Below, in pieces: positions 8,932 to 18,238 of a DNA stretch of 64,000 nt. The DNA comes from Rhizobium sp. WYCCWR10014 (lineage in GTDB: Bacteria > Pseudomonadota > Alphaproteobacteria > Rhizobiales > Rhizobiaceae), in assembly GCF_001657485.1 (NCBI RefSeq), contig NZ_LXFU01000048.1, positions 124,001-188,000 on the forward strand, written 5' to 3'. Under the pieces are notes generated by a model. The model was given only the letters and a program-made list of their open reading frames with translations, searched no databases and was not told the DNA's origin. Numbering within the stretch: position 1 is the stretch's first letter; each line of letters opens with the position of its first letter. A program made the position numbers and the translations under genes.

Positions 8932-9325
8932 CGGGCAACGCCTCGATAATGACGAAGGCCTGCGCCAAGGGATAATCATCGGTTATTGTCAAATGAATGG
9001 CGGGCCGGTGGCCCGCGGGCAGCAGGGATTCGAGGATCAGGGCGGCAGCGCCTGATAAAACCATGGTCGGTTTGCCGCTCGGCAGGTTGACGACGCCCAT
9101 GTCCTTCCAGAAGACGCCCTGCGCTATGCCGGTGCCGAGCGCCTTGGAACAGGCCTCCTTGGCGGCGAAACGCTTGGCATAAGATTCGGCACGGTTTGCC
9201 CGGCGGTCGGAGCGCGCGCGCTCGATCTCGGTAAAGCAGCGATGGGTGAAGCGCTCGCCGAAGCGCTCGATGGATTTCTCGATACGGCGAATGTCGATCA
9301 GATCGCTGCCAATGCCGATGATCAT
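8921..9325 (-). CDS. acpS: Holo-[acyl-carrier-protein] synthase
   Basis: AcpS, 134 residues, transfers 4'-phosphopantetheine from CoA to a Ser of acyl carrier protein. The N-terminal GIGSDLIDIRRIE motif supplies a metal-binding Asp and the helix RFAAKEACSKALGTG carries the catalytic Glu/Lys. GGAAGG lies 8 bp before the ATG. It lies upstream of lepB on the same strand. Its 3' end runs into a short tandem repeat, so the last few residues may be recently altered. Confidence 0.96.
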   Translation of the reverse strand: MIIGIGSDLIDIRRIEKSIERFGERFTHRCFTEIERARSDRRANRAESYAKRFAAKEACSKALGTGIAQGVFWKDMGVVNLPSGKPTMVLSGAAALILESLLPAGHRPAIHLTITDDYPLAQAFVIIEALPESL

Positions 9326-9363
9326 GCCGGAACCTTCCGTCGCTTAAGAATTGTTGATCGGGT

Positions 9364-9954
9364 TCATATGCTCGGCATGTCGCCGGCCGGAACGGCAAGA
9401 CGCAGGCGCGCCCGTTCCATCAGCCGTATATGGCGGCGCGTCTGAAAACCCTTCACGGTGTAGAATGTCAGCGCATAGAGCGCAACGGAGGTGACGGCCG
9501 CCGGCGGAATGGCGCCGATCAGCATCGGCTCCAGCACCGGCTTCCATAACTCAGTGAAGTTCAGCTTGTGGAAAAGGGCGGCGAGATCCACCGTCTGACC
9601 GGGCAGTTGATCCTCGCGGCTCAACAGCAGATGCCCGATTTCCCAGGTGATGCCCCAGATGAAGGGATAGGTCAGCGGATTGCCGAAGGCGGCGCAACCG
9701 AGGGCGGCGGCCACCATGCTGCCGGAGAGGAAATAGGTGATGACGAAAGCCATGACGAAATGCACGCCGATGAACGGCGTCCACGAGACGAAGACACCCG
9801 CAGCAACGCCGGCGGCAACCGCATGCGGCGAAGCGCTGAGGCGCAGGACGCGCATTGTCAGGTAACGGATCGGGCGAAGGAAACCCTTGCGAGGCCATAA
9901 AAGCTCCCGCATTTTTTCCTTGAATCCCGCAGGCTTGCGACGGCGAAACAACAT
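9364..9954 (-). CDS. DUF2062 membrane protein
   Basis: A 196-residue inner-membrane protein of the DUF2062 family, recognisable from the SPHAVAAGVAAGVFVSW segment, the FGNPLTYPF motif and three to four hydrophobic helices. Function unknown; members are widespread in alphaproteobacteria and often lie near lipid or envelope genes. It ends about 40 bp upstream of acpS on the same strand and probably shares its transcript. Confidence 0.88.
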   Translation of the reverse strand: MLFRRRKPAGFKEKMRELLWPRKGFLRPIRYLTMRVLRLSASPHAVAAGVAAGVFVSWTPFIGVHFVMAFVITYFLSGSMVAAALGCAAFGNPLTYPFIWGITWEIGHLLLSREDQLPGQTVDLAALFHKLNFTELWKPVLEPMLIGAIPPAAVTSVALYALTFYTVKGFQTRRHIRLMERARLRLAVPAGDMPSI

Positions 9955-10115
9955 GGCCGGTATTTAGTGCAGCGCACACCACCATGACAAGAGCGGTAAA
10001 TGATACCGCTCGAAAAACCGCCCGTCAGTTCTCGCTGCGAAGAGGAGCGTCTTCATGCCGAGGGGCGTCCGTTATGCATAACGTCCCTCACTCACCTCAA
10101 GTATAAAGTCCAGTC

Positions 10116-10265
10116 TCAGCGATTGCGGAACAGACCGCGGTCGACCTGGCGCTGACGAAACTCGAGATCGATACGATCGAGCGAGCCATTCAAATATGCC
10201 ATTTCACGTTCCTGCGTGGTCGGAGCCCGAAAGGCGCGAGCGAATTTCTTGATAGGGTCAAACAT
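10116..10265 (-). CDS. Small DUF3563-like protein
   Basis: A 49-codon gene below the usual length cut-off. The product starts MFDPIKKFARAF, continues through TTQEREMAYLN and ends in an Arg-rich QRQVDRGLFRNR tail. The central pattern, REMxYLNxSxDxIDLExRxR, resembles the short DUF3563 proteins of proteobacteria as I recall them. Function unknown. It stands alone, with about 160-180 bp of non-coding DNA on each side. Confidence 0.7.
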   Translation of the reverse strand: MFDPIKKFARAFRAPTTQEREMAYLNGSLDRIDLEFRQRQVDRGLFRNR

Positions 10266-10449
10266 TATCTTGTCTCATCTTCTGTTTACGTTTCGATGAC
10301 CAGAAGATAGGCCCGGCAAAGGTTAATTACCACCGCCGCAACATGGAGCCAGCCATGCGCTCGACGCATCGCTTGCCCCTTTGATGCGCTGTTCCGATTA
10401 TAAAATGTGCAATTTTTCGGCCAAGCCTTTGGGGTGGCTTAACAAAAGC

Positions 10450-12684
10450 TTACACGTAGAGGCGCCGGACCGTCGCGATGCAATCCAGCTCCTTCATCTG
10501 GGCGAGCAGCTGGTTGAGCTGACGCAGGTCCCAGACCTCGACCTCGAGCATCATTTCGGTGAAATCGGCCGCGACCCGCACCGTGTTCAGCAAGCGGATA
10601 TTGACGTCCAGGCCCGCGACCGTCTGGGCGACCTTGGCAAGCGTGCCAGGTTCATTCAACCCATTCACCATGATGCGCGCCATGAAACGCGACTTGTTGG
10701 CTTCGTCGAGGTCCCAGCGCACGTCGATCCAACGGTCGGGCTGATCGTCGAAGCGCTGCAGGCTCGGCGACTGGATCGGATAGATGGTGATGCCGTTGCC
10801 CTGGTCCATGATGCCGACGATACGATCGCCGGGCACGGCGCCGGTCGGCGCGAACTTGACGTCGACATTGCCGGACAGGCCGCGGATCGGCCCGATATCG
10901 GCATCGGCGTCGATTTCCGAATGGCCGCCCTCGTGCCCTGCCTTGGTCTTGCCAGGGATCTTGAAGATCATGCCGGCGGCGCTGCGGACGTTGAACCAGC
11001 CGTCATCGCCTGATGGTTTCACGGTGACGCGCTCGTCCTGATGATCGGGATAGACGGCGCGCAGCACGTCGAGCGAGGACATCTCGCCGCGGCCGACGGC
11101 GGCGATCGCATCCTCGACATCCTTCTGGCCGAGACGGTGCAGCGCCGGCTTCATCGCCTCGCGCGAGAAGATCTTGCCGGCCCTGTTGAAGGTGCGCTCG
11201 AGAATGCGGTGGCCGAGGCCGGCATATTGCTTGCGGATCGCCATGCGGGTGGCGCGGCGGATGGCGGCGCGCGCCTTGCCGGTCACGACGATCTCCTCCC
11301 AGGCGGCGGGCGGAACCTGCACGCCGGAGCGGATGATCTCGACCTCGTCGCCATTTGCAAGCCGCGTCACCAGCGGCATGATGCGGCCGTTGATCTTGGC
11401 GCCCACCGTGGTGTCGCCGATATTGGTGTGCACCGCATAGGCGAAATCGATTGGGGTGGCGCCGCGCGGCAGGGCGATCAGCTTGCCCTTCGGCGTGAAG
11501 CAGAAGACCTGGTCCTGGAAGAGCTCGAGCTTGGTGTGTTCGAGGAATTCTTCCGGGCTGTCGCCCTCGGCCAGGGCCTCGATCGTATGACGCAGCCAGG
11601 AATAGGCATTGGATTCGCGAGAAAGGATGTCGCCATCGGCATTGGTGGCGCCGTCCTTATAGAGCGTGTGGGCGGCGATGCCGAATTCGGCGATTTCGTG
11701 CATGCGCTTGGTGCGGATCTGCAGTTCGATGCGCTGGCTGGAGGGGCCAACGATGGTGGTGTGCAGCGAACGGTAGTCGTTCTGCTTCGGCGTCGAGATA
11801 TAGTCTTTGAAGCGACCAGGCACGACGCGCCAGCGCGTGTGGACGATGCCGAGCGCCCGGTAACAGGACGGGATGTCCTCGACGATCAGGCGGAAGCCGT
11901 AGACATCGGAAAGCTGTTCGAAGGAAAGCGACTTCGACTGCATCTTGCGGAAGACCGAATAGGGCTTCTTCTGCCGGCCCTTGACATAGGCGCTCGTCAG
12001 GCCGCTTGCGACCAGAAGGTCGCGCAGTTCGGCCTCGATCTTCTTGACGATGCCTTCGTTGCGCTTCGAAAGCTCTTCCAGCCTTTTGGTGACGGTCTCG
12101 TAGGCTTCCGGGTTCATATGGCGGAAGGAGAGCTCCTCGAGTTCCTCGCGCATGTCCTGCATGCCCATGCGGCCGGCGAGCGGCGCATAGATTTCCATCG
12201 TCTCCTCGGAAATGCGGGCACGCTTGTCGGCCGACATGTGATCGAGGGTACGCATATTGTGCAGGCGATCGGCAAGCTTGACGAGCAGCACGCGCACATC
12301 GTCGGAAATGGCGAGCAGCAGCTTGCGCAGGTTTTCCGCCTGCTTGGCCTTCTTGGTGACGAGATCGAGCTTCTTGATCTTGGTCAGACCCTCGACCAGG
12401 CGGCCGATATCCTCGCCGAAGAGTTCGTCGATCTCGGCGCGTGTCGCCGTCGTATCCTCGATCGTATCGTGCAGAAGGGCGACCGCGATCGTCGATTCAT
12501 CGAGGTGCATGTCGGTGAGAATAGCGGCGACCTCGAGCGGATGAGAAATATAGGGATCGCCGCTCGCGCGCTTTTGCTGGCCATGCTTCTGCATGGCGTA
12601 AACATAGGCTTTGTTCAGCAGTGCTTCATTGGCATCGGGCTTGTATTGCTGAACCCGCTCCACGAGCTCGTACTGCCGCATCAT
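10450..12684 (-). CDS. rsh: Bifunctional (p)ppGpp synthetase/hydrolase Rsh
   Basis: Single RelA/SpoT homologue, 744 residues, making and degrading the stringent-response alarmone. Order: HD hydrolase domain (SHPLEVAAIL, LLHDTIEDT), synthetase domain (YRSLHTTIVGP), TGS domain (PIDFAYAVHT) and a C-terminal ACT domain. Start at 12684 (MMRQYELVERVQQY) is preferred; the 12-residue extension to 12720 is not family-like. In rhizobia this enzyme affects stationary-phase survival and symbiosis. Neighbouring rpoZ follows the alphaproteobacterial rpoZ-rsh arrangement; omega is itself a ppGpp target in some bacteria. Confidence 0.96.
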   Translation of the reverse strand: MMRQYELVERVQQYKPDANEALLNKAYVYAMQKHGQQKRASGDPYISHPLEVAAILTDMHLDESTIAVALLHDTIEDTTATRAEIDELFGEDIGRLVEGLTKIKKLDLVTKKAKQAENLRKLLLAISDDVRVLLVKLADRLHNMRTLDHMSADKRARISEETMEIYAPLAGRMGMQDMREELEELSFRHMNPEAYETVTKRLEELSKRNEGIVKKIEAELRDLLVASGLTSAYVKGRQKKPYSVFRKMQSKSLSFEQLSDVYGFRLIVEDIPSCYRALGIVHTRWRVVPGRFKDYISTPKQNDYRSLHTTIVGPSSQRIELQIRTKRMHEIAEFGIAAHTLYKDGATNADGDILSRESNAYSWLRHTIEALAEGDSPEEFLEHTKLELFQDQVFCFTPKGKLIALPRGATPIDFAYAVHTNIGDTTVGAKINGRIMPLVTRLANGDEVEIIRSGVQVPPAAWEEIVVTGKARAAIRRATRMAIRKQYAGLGHRILERTFNRAGKIFSREAMKPALHRLGQKDVEDAIAAVGRGEMSSLDVLRAVYPDHQDERVTVKPSGDDGWFNVRSAAGMIFKIPGKTKAGHEGGHSEIDADADIGPIRGLSGNVDVKFAPTGAVPGDRIVGIMDQGNGITIYPIQSPSLQRFDDQPDRWIDVRWDLDEANKSRFMARIMVNGLNEPGTLAKVAQTVAGLDVNIRLLNTVRVAADFTEMMLEVEVWDLRQLNQLLAQMKELDCIATVRRLYV

Positions 12685-12824
12685 TCCAAAGCCACTCCGA
12701 TAAAAATAAAAGCGCGCCAATCAACGATTGGCGCACACATGGGCAATAATATGCCTAAGCAATAAAGGTGCAAGATTGAGGATTGGTAATCGTCGCTCTT
12801 TTGCATCGCATGCAGCTTTTTTCC

Positions 12825-12886
12825 GGATCGCATGCGACCGGGGGATCGCAACAATGCGACCGGGGGATCGCATCAATGCCACCGGG
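12825..12886. repeat. Three tandem ~22 bp repeats between rsh and rpoZ
   Basis: Units starting GGATCGCA and ending CGACCGGG or CCACCGGG lie at 12825-12842 (shortened, 18 bp), 12843-12864 and 12865-12886. They sit 17 bp beyond the rpoZ stop. A copy of the rpoZ terminal sequence TCGTCGCTCTTTT also recurs near 12790, so the whole interval looks slippage-prone. Confidence 0.7.
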
Positions 12887-12902
12887 AATCCGGCAGACGC
12901 CC

Positions 12903-13307
12903 TTAGTAGTCGTCGCTCTTTTCCGGCGGCACGAGGCCTTCGATGCCGGCAAGCAGCTCTTCTTCCGACATCTGGTCGAAAGTGATCGTCTCCGGCACGT
13001 CGTCCTGCTCTTCGCTGTCGGCTGCGGCGACACCGCCGGCGGCGATCATGCTTGCCGGATCGGGCTCGGGCTCGTCGACTTCGACATGCTTCTGCAGCGA
13101 ATGGATCAGATCTTCCTTGAGGTCATCGGGCGAAAGCGTCTCGTCGGCAATTTCGCGCAGAGCCACCACAGGATTCTTATCGTTGTCGCGATCGATGGTG
13201 ATCGAGGCACCCTGGGAAATCAGCCGGGCGCGGTGGCTGGCGAGCAGAACCAGCTCGAAGCGGTTCTCCACCTTGTCGATGCAATCTTCAACTGTGACAC
13301 GGGCCAT
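12903..13307 (-). CDS. rpoZ: RNA polymerase omega subunit
   Basis: Omega, 134 residues, assists assembly of the beta' subunit. The conserved N-terminus MARVTVEDCIDKV, then RFELVLLASHRAR and KNPVVALREIADE are diagnostic. The acidic tail after residue 90 is longer than in E. coli (91 residues), as is usual for rhizobia. Upstream of rsh on the same strand. Confidence 0.96.
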   Translation of the reverse strand: MARVTVEDCIDKVENRFELVLLASHRARLISQGASITIDRDNDKNPVVALREIADETLSPDDLKEDLIHSLQKHVEVDEPEPDPASMIAAGGVAAADSEEQDDVPETITFDQMSEEELLAGIEGLVPPEKSDDY

Positions 13308-13604
13308 TGCCTGTCCTTTACGGTCGTCATTTCGGGATTAACACGCCCGATACAATTAAAACCGGGCAAATACAAGTTTTTCATTCCGGCTCCCCTCGTC
13401 TTTATCCGCGGCTGAGCTAGATTTCCATGGAGAATGTCATAATTCCACCGAAGGTTGCTTGGAATATGTCGAATCGTGCCCTAAATCTTTCATATATGAA
13501 TAATTCATAAAGTAAGGACCAGATTGAAATCGAAACACAAGCTATTGTTTTTATTGAAGTTTGTCCCATACGGATTTCGATTGCTCTCATTGGATTGGTA
13601 AGCG
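13308..13604. other. AT-rich intergenic region between rpoZ and the NYN gene
   Basis: A divergent promoter region of 297 bp. The stretch from about 13440 to 13570 is clearly richer in A and T than its surroundings. No convincing gene: the minus-strand frame 13417-13632 starts inside the NYN gene and lacks a ribosome site. Confidence 0.5.
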
Positions 13605-14186
13605 ATGTTTGACCCACGCGAAAAAATTGCACTCTTCATTGACGGCGCCAATCTCTACGCTGCATCCAAGAGCCTCGGCTTTGACATTGATTACCGCAAG
13701 CTCTTGAAAGCATTCCAGAAACGCGGATATCTGCTGCGCGCTTATTATTATACCGCTCTTATCGAAGATCAGGAATATTCGTCGATCCGGCCGCTGATCG
13801 ACTGGCTCGACTACAACGGCTACAAAGTCGTCACCAAGCCCGCCAAGGAATTCACAGATTCCATGGGCCGTCGAAAGATCAAGGGCAACATGGACATCGA
13901 GCTTGCCATCGACGCCATGGAACAGTCCGAAACGGTCGATCATCTCGTCATCTTCTCGGGCGACGGCGATTTCACGAACCTGGTCGAGGCATTGCAGCGC
14001 AGAGGCCGCAAGGTCTCGGTGATCTCGACCATGGCGACCCAGCCGCCGATGATCGCCGATGACCTGCGCCGTCAGGCCGATCATTTCATCGATCTCTTGT
14101 CTCTGAAGGCTGAAATCGGTCGCGATCCTTCCGAGCGGGCGCCACGCCCGGCCGAAGTCGCCCCGGCCAGCGATTTCGAAGACTGA
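13605..14186 (+). CDS. NYN domain protein (LabA/DUF88 family)
   Basis: A 193-residue PIN-like NYN-domain protein, a fold of predicted ribonucleases. Acidic residues of the active site are present: ALFIDGANLY at the start, KGNMDIELAIDAM in the middle and IFSGDGDFTNLV. The C-terminal 25 residues are low-complexity and Pro/Ala-rich. Related proteins are common in alphaproteobacteria without an assigned target. It is the only plus-strand gene in this housekeeping block. Confidence 0.9.
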   Translation: MFDPREKIALFIDGANLYAASKSLGFDIDYRKLLKAFQKRGYLLRAYYYTALIEDQEYSSIRPLIDWLDYNGYKVVTKPAKEFTDSMGRRKIKGNMDIELAIDAMEQSETVDHLVIFSGDGDFTNLVEALQRRGRKVSVISTMATQPPMIADDLRRQADHFIDLLSLKAEIGRDPSERAPRPAEVAPASDFED

Positions 14187-14306
14187 TCTCTCGCTGTAAC
14201 ACTTTGAATTATGCAGGGGCGCGGCGGCTAGCTCCTCGCGTGGCCACGCCTTTACACGGACGAGACGCGACAGCGGCCGATTGCAGTGTGATCGGCCCCA
14301 GCGTGG

Positions 14307-14786
14307 TCAACCATGAGCCTTCAGCAGGCGGCTCTTCTGCCGGTTCCAATCGCGCTCCTTCTCGGATTCGCGCTTATCATGCAATTTCTTACCCTTGGCG
14401 AGCGCCAGTTCCATCTTTGCCCGACCGCGATCGTTGAAATAGATCTTCAGCGGAATCAGCGTCATGCCTTCGCGGTTGATGGCAGAGCGCAGGCGATGGA
14501 TTTCACGGCCCGACAGCAGCAGCTTGCGGCGTCGGCGCGGTTCGTGATTGAAACGGTTGGCCTGCAGATATTCCGGCAGGTAGGAATTGATCAGCCAGAT
14601 CTCGCCGCCCTCATCCGAGGCGTAGGATTCGGCGATATTGGCCTTGCCTTCGCGCAGCGACTTGACCTCCGTGCCCATCAGCACGATGCCGGCCTCGTAA
14701 GTATCGATGATCTCGTAGTTGAAGCGGGCCTTGCGGTTTTCGGCCACGACCTTGTTCACCACGCGCTGGCTGCCTTTGGGGGCCAT
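14307..14786 (-). CDS. smpB: SsrA-binding protein SmpB
   Basis: SmpB, 159 residues, delivers tmRNA to stalled ribosomes for trans-translation. Landmarks are VAENRKARFNYEI, GTEVKSLREGKANI, the Arg-rich HEPRRRRKLLL and the C-terminal Lys/Arg helix DKRESEKERDWNRQ. The start at 14786 (MAPKGSQ) matches family length; the upstream ATG at 14813 lies inside a palindromic repeat. tmRNA itself is not in the window. Confidence 0.96.
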   Translation of the reverse strand: MAPKGSQRVVNKVVAENRKARFNYEIIDTYEAGIVLMGTEVKSLREGKANIAESYASDEGGEIWLINSYLPEYLQANRFNHEPRRRRKLLLSGREIHRLRSAINREGMTLIPLKIYFNDRGRAKMELALAKGKKLHDKRESEKERDWNRQKSRLLKAHG

Positions 14787-14807
14787 GACGATATTCCAAT
14801 TGCTTCC

Positions 14808-14919
14808 GAGCATGATGCCGAAAAGTGTGAGCGGTTTTCGGGTGCCATCATGCTCTATTTCTTTGATGTAGATCCGGATTCAGATTTCAGGCCAGTCAGG
14901 CCTAAAATCATCCGGATCT
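14808..14919. repeat. Mosaic of two palindromes upstream of smpB
   Basis: Two adjacent inverted repeats. The first (14808-14855) has 10-bp arms GAGCATGATG/CATCATGCTC around an inner CCGAAAA/TTTTCGG hairpin. The second (14870-14919) has 10-bp arms AGATCCGGAT/ATCCGGATCT around an inner CAGGCC/GGCCT pair. This composition resembles the palindromic mosaic repeats scattered between genes in Rhizobium; that likeness is from memory. It lies in the smpB 5' leader, between dapA and smpB. Confidence 0.65.
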
Positions 14920-14998
14920 AGAGCGCGAAAAGCCGCGCCCTCATTTCTTGCCCTTTATGTAAGGGAGAGACCCGGTCTTGTGAAGACGGCCGGTCTCG

Positions 14999-15883
14999 TC
15001 AGTTCAGCAGGCCTGCATGGCGCATCGCCGCGTCGATCGCCGATTCCGTTGCCGGCTCCAGCGTCGAAAGCAGCGGCGAGCGGACGTTGCGGCTCATCCG
15101 GCCAAGTTTGGAGAGCCCGTATTTGGCGCCGCAAAGACCCGGCTCAAGGAAGATCGCCTTGTGCAGCGGCATCAGCCGATCCTGATATTCCAGGGCGCGG
15201 GCATAGTCGCCTGCCAGCGTTGCCGCCTGGAAATCGGCGCAGAGGCGCGGGGCGACATTGGCCGTTACCGAAATACAGCCGACGCCGCCATGGGCATTGA
15301 AGCCGAGCGCCGTCGCATCCTCGCCGGATAATTGCCTGAAATCCGTGCCGCAGGTGATACGCTGTTCGGAGACGCGCTCGATCTTGCCCGTCGCATCCTT
15401 GACGCCGACAATATTCCTATGCGCCTTGGCGAGCGCACCCATCGTTTCCGGTGTCATGTCGACCACCGAACGACCGGGGATGTTGTAGATATAGATCGGC
15501 AGATCGACGGCCTCGGCGATCGCCGAAAAATGCGCGATCAAACCCTTCTGCGTCGGCTTGTTGTAATAGGGAGTGACGACCAGAACGGCGTTTGCACCGA
15601 CCTTCTCCGCATGCTGGGCAAGCTCGATCGCTTCACGCGTATTGTTCGAGCCGGCGCCGGCCATGACGGGAACGCGTTTTGCGGCAACCTCGATGCAGAG
15701 TTCCACCACCCGTTTGTGCTCGGCATGCGACAGCGTCGGGGATTCGCCGGTCGTGCCGACCGGAACGAGACCGCCGCTGCCTTCCTTGATCTGCCAGTCG
15801 ACATGAGCGGCGAAGCTGTCTTCGTCGATCAGTCCGGCATCCGTGAAGGGGGTGACGAGGGCGGGAATGGACCCATTGAACAT
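14999..15883 (-). CDS. dapA: 4-hydroxy-tetrahydrodipicolinate synthase
   Basis: DapA, 294 residues, condenses pyruvate with aspartate semialdehyde in lysine and diaminopimelate synthesis. The Schiff-base Lys is in IVGVKDATG, the catalytic Tyr in VVTPYYNKP, and GTTGESPTL and YNIPGRS are present. Start at 15883 (MFNGSIPALVTPF) follows an AGGAGC element. dapA and smpB commonly neighbour one another in Rhizobiales. Confidence 0.96.
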   Translation of the reverse strand: MFNGSIPALVTPFTDAGLIDEDSFAAHVDWQIKEGSGGLVPVGTTGESPTLSHAEHKRVVELCIEVAAKRVPVMAGAGSNNTREAIELAQHAEKVGANAVLVVTPYYNKPTQKGLIAHFSAIAEAVDLPIYIYNIPGRSVVDMTPETMGALAKAHRNIVGVKDATGKIERVSEQRITCGTDFRQLSGEDATALGFNAHGGVGCISVTANVAPRLCADFQAATLAGDYARALEYQDRLMPLHKAIFLEPGLCGAKYGLSKLGRMSRNVRSPLLSTLEPATESAIDAAMRHAGLLN

Positions 15884-16097
15884 GCAAAGCTCCTCACGAC
15901 CAAATCCTTGCTTCGGCCGCATTCCATGAATATGAGTTGCGCACCATAGAGCGCCGAAATCATCGCGACAAGCGCGCAGAGTTCGGTTTAGGGCAAATTC
16001 CGATAGCAGATGTGAATGAATTTTACCTGGTACGGTAAGGTTTCGTTAAGATGCCTCTAGCCAAATGGCAGGGCGTGTTTTCGTTGCGAGATCCCGG

Positions 16098-18173
16098 ATG
16101 AAGAAAGCTGTCCTGATTCTGTCCGCCTTCGGCTTCATTGCCGCCGCGTGGAGCAGTGTTGCGTCGCCGCTTCCCGGCGAAAGCACCCCCATGCCTGCCG
16201 TCAAGCCGCTCGGCTTCATTCCCGAGACAGCCATACCGGAATCAATCACAACAGGCGCCATTCCGCGCAATCCGGCCATCGCGCCCGTCAACGGCGACCT
16301 GAAAGCCGGCCTCGACGCGCTTTCCGACAAGAACCCGCAGCTGGCGCTTTCGATCCGCGACAGCATGGGCGACGGGACGCTCGACCGCCATATCCTCACC
16401 TGGGCGATCGCCGTTTCCGGATTGAAGGGTGTTCCTTCTTATGAAATCGCCAGCGCCGCGCAAGAGCTCAAGAGCTGGCCGGGTCTTTCGCGGCTGCGCG
16501 CCTATTCCGAACGCGCGATCTATGACGAAAATCCCGCCCCTTCCGCCGTGCTCGCCGCCTTCGGCGATACCGCACCCGAGACGATGCAGGGCGCCGTCAT
16601 CCTCGGCCGGGCGCTGGTTGCGTCAGGCAAGCAGGTGCAGGCGGCAAAATATATCCGCAAGGTCTGGCGCGGAGAGGCTCTCGACAAGGCGACCGAGGAC
16701 AAGATCCTCATCGAGTTTTCCGCGCTGTTGACGCCTGCCGACCATAAGGCGCGGATGGACTATCTGATGTATCGCGGCCGGGTGGCGCAGGCCAAGCGCT
16801 TCGGAGACATGGGCCAGGCGCAGTCGCTCTACACGGCCTGGGCTGCCGTCGACGCCAAAGCCGGCAATGCCGGCGCCTTGCTCAACGCCGTCGATGCGAA
16901 ATGGCGCAGCGATGCCGGCCTGCTGTTTGCGCGGATCGAATATCTGCGCAAGCAAGACAAATATGCCGAAGCGGCTGTGCTTCTGGAGCAGATGCCGCCC
17001 GAGCGTAGCGAACTCGTCAATTCCGGCGAATGGTGGAACGAGCAGCGCATCATCAGCCGTGGTCTCGTCGACCAGGGACAGTTCAAACCTGCCTATCGCA
17101 TCGTCGCAAACTACGCCGCAACGAGCCCGACGGATATCGTCGAGGCTGAATTCCATGCCGGATGGTACGCGCTTCGCGGCCTCCAGGATCCGGCAACGGC
17201 GGAAAGACATTTCCGCAAGATTCTCCAGACATCGAACGGACCGATCTCGGTTTCACGCGCCTGGTATTGGCTGGGACGAGCAGCGGAGGCCGGAGGCCCC
17301 GGCAAATCCAGCGAATTCTATGCGAAGGCCGCGAATTTTCCCGGCACCTTCTATGGACAACTCGCGGCCGAAAGACTGGGGCGAAAGACGCTGAATGTCA
17401 CCTATCCCGCACCGAGCACGGCCGACCGGCAGCGCTTCCAGGCACGCGAAGCCGTGCAGGCGATCGCCCGGCTGGAGGCCGCTGGCCATGGATGGCGGGC
17501 CGCCATTCTCTATCTCGCGCTCGCCGATCAACTGCAAAGCCCCGGTGAATTGGCTGTCCTTGCGGCACGGGCCGAGCAATCCGGCGATCATCATCTCTCG
17601 CTGCAGATCGGCAAGATCGCCTATGGACGCGGCATCGATGTCGCAGCGCTTGCCTTTCCGGTCGGCGTAATCCCGGCGAACGCCAATATAACGGGCTCCG
17701 GCAAGGCGCTTGCCTATGCCATCGCGCGGCAGGAAAGCGCCTTCAACCCGGCCGCCGTATCGGCGGCAAACGCGCGCGGCCTGCTGCAGCTTCTGCCGGG
17801 AACAGCCCAGGCGGTGGCCAAGCGCCACAACATCGCCTTTTCCAAGGACAAGCTGACGGCCGATGCCGGCTATAACGCGACACTCGGTGCCCATTATCTC
17901 GGCGAGCAGATCGACGCCTTCGGCGGCTCCTATATCCTCACCTTCATTGCCTATAATGCCGGGCCGAAGCGGGTGCCGGAATGGATCGGCCGCTACGGCG
18001 ATCCGCGCGGCAGGCCGATCGACGAGATCGTCGACTGGATCGAGCGCATCCCCTTCCCTGAAACGCGCAACTACGTGCAGCGGGTGATGGAGAATTACGA
18101 GGTTTATAAAGCCCGTCTCGGCCAACCCACCGATATCGAGCGCGACCTGATCGGCGGACGCAGCGCCTCCTGA
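16098..18173 (+). CDS. Soluble lytic murein transglycosylase (Slt70-like)
   Basis: A 691-residue periplasmic enzyme that cleaves peptidoglycan glycan strands to 1,6-anhydromuramyl ends. Starting at 16098 gives a clean signal peptide (MKKAVLILSAFGFIAAAW); the 11 residues from 16065 would spoil it. A long alpha-superhelical U domain (about residues 60-520) precedes the SLT domain, with catalytic Glu in IARQESAFNP, then ANARGLLQLLPGTA and FIAYNAGPKRVPEW. Size and layout match E. coli Slt70. Confidence 0.94.
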   Translation: MKKAVLILSAFGFIAAAWSSVASPLPGESTPMPAVKPLGFIPETAIPESITTGAIPRNPAIAPVNGDLKAGLDALSDKNPQLALSIRDSMGDGTLDRHILTWAIAVSGLKGVPSYEIASAAQELKSWPGLSRLRAYSERAIYDENPAPSAVLAAFGDTAPETMQGAVILGRALVASGKQVQAAKYIRKVWRGEALDKATEDKILIEFSALLTPADHKARMDYLMYRGRVAQAKRFGDMGQAQSLYTAWAAVDAKAGNAGALLNAVDAKWRSDAGLLFARIEYLRKQDKYAEAAVLLEQMPPERSELVNSGEWWNEQRIISRGLVDQGQFKPAYRIVANYAATSPTDIVEAEFHAGWYALRGLQDPATAERHFRKILQTSNGPISVSRAWYWLGRAAEAGGPGKSSEFYAKAANFPGTFYGQLAAERLGRKTLNVTYPAPSTADRQRFQAREAVQAIARLEAAGHGWRAAILYLALADQLQSPGELAVLAARAEQSGDHHLSLQIGKIAYGRGIDVAALAFPVGVIPANANITGSGKALAYAIARQESAFNPAAVSAANARGLLQLLPGTAQAVAKRHNIAFSKDKLTADAGYNATLGAHYLGEQIDAFGGSYILTFIAYNAGPKRVPEWIGRYGDPRGRPIDEIVDWIERIPFPETRNYVQRVMENYEVYKARLGQPTDIERDLIGGRSAS

Positions 18174-18238
18174 AGCCATTTGGCGCAGCTTGAAAAGCAA
18201 GCTACATCTTCGGGATCAAACAGGTCTCGAGGAATGCG

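Noticed and set aside
11041..12765. 574-codon plus-strand frame opposite rsh
   Set aside because: Shadow of rsh; composition reflects the complementary strand.
13417..13632. 71-codon minus-strand frame upstream of the NYN gene
   Set aside because: Begins inside the NYN gene, no ribosome site, AT-rich promoter DNA.
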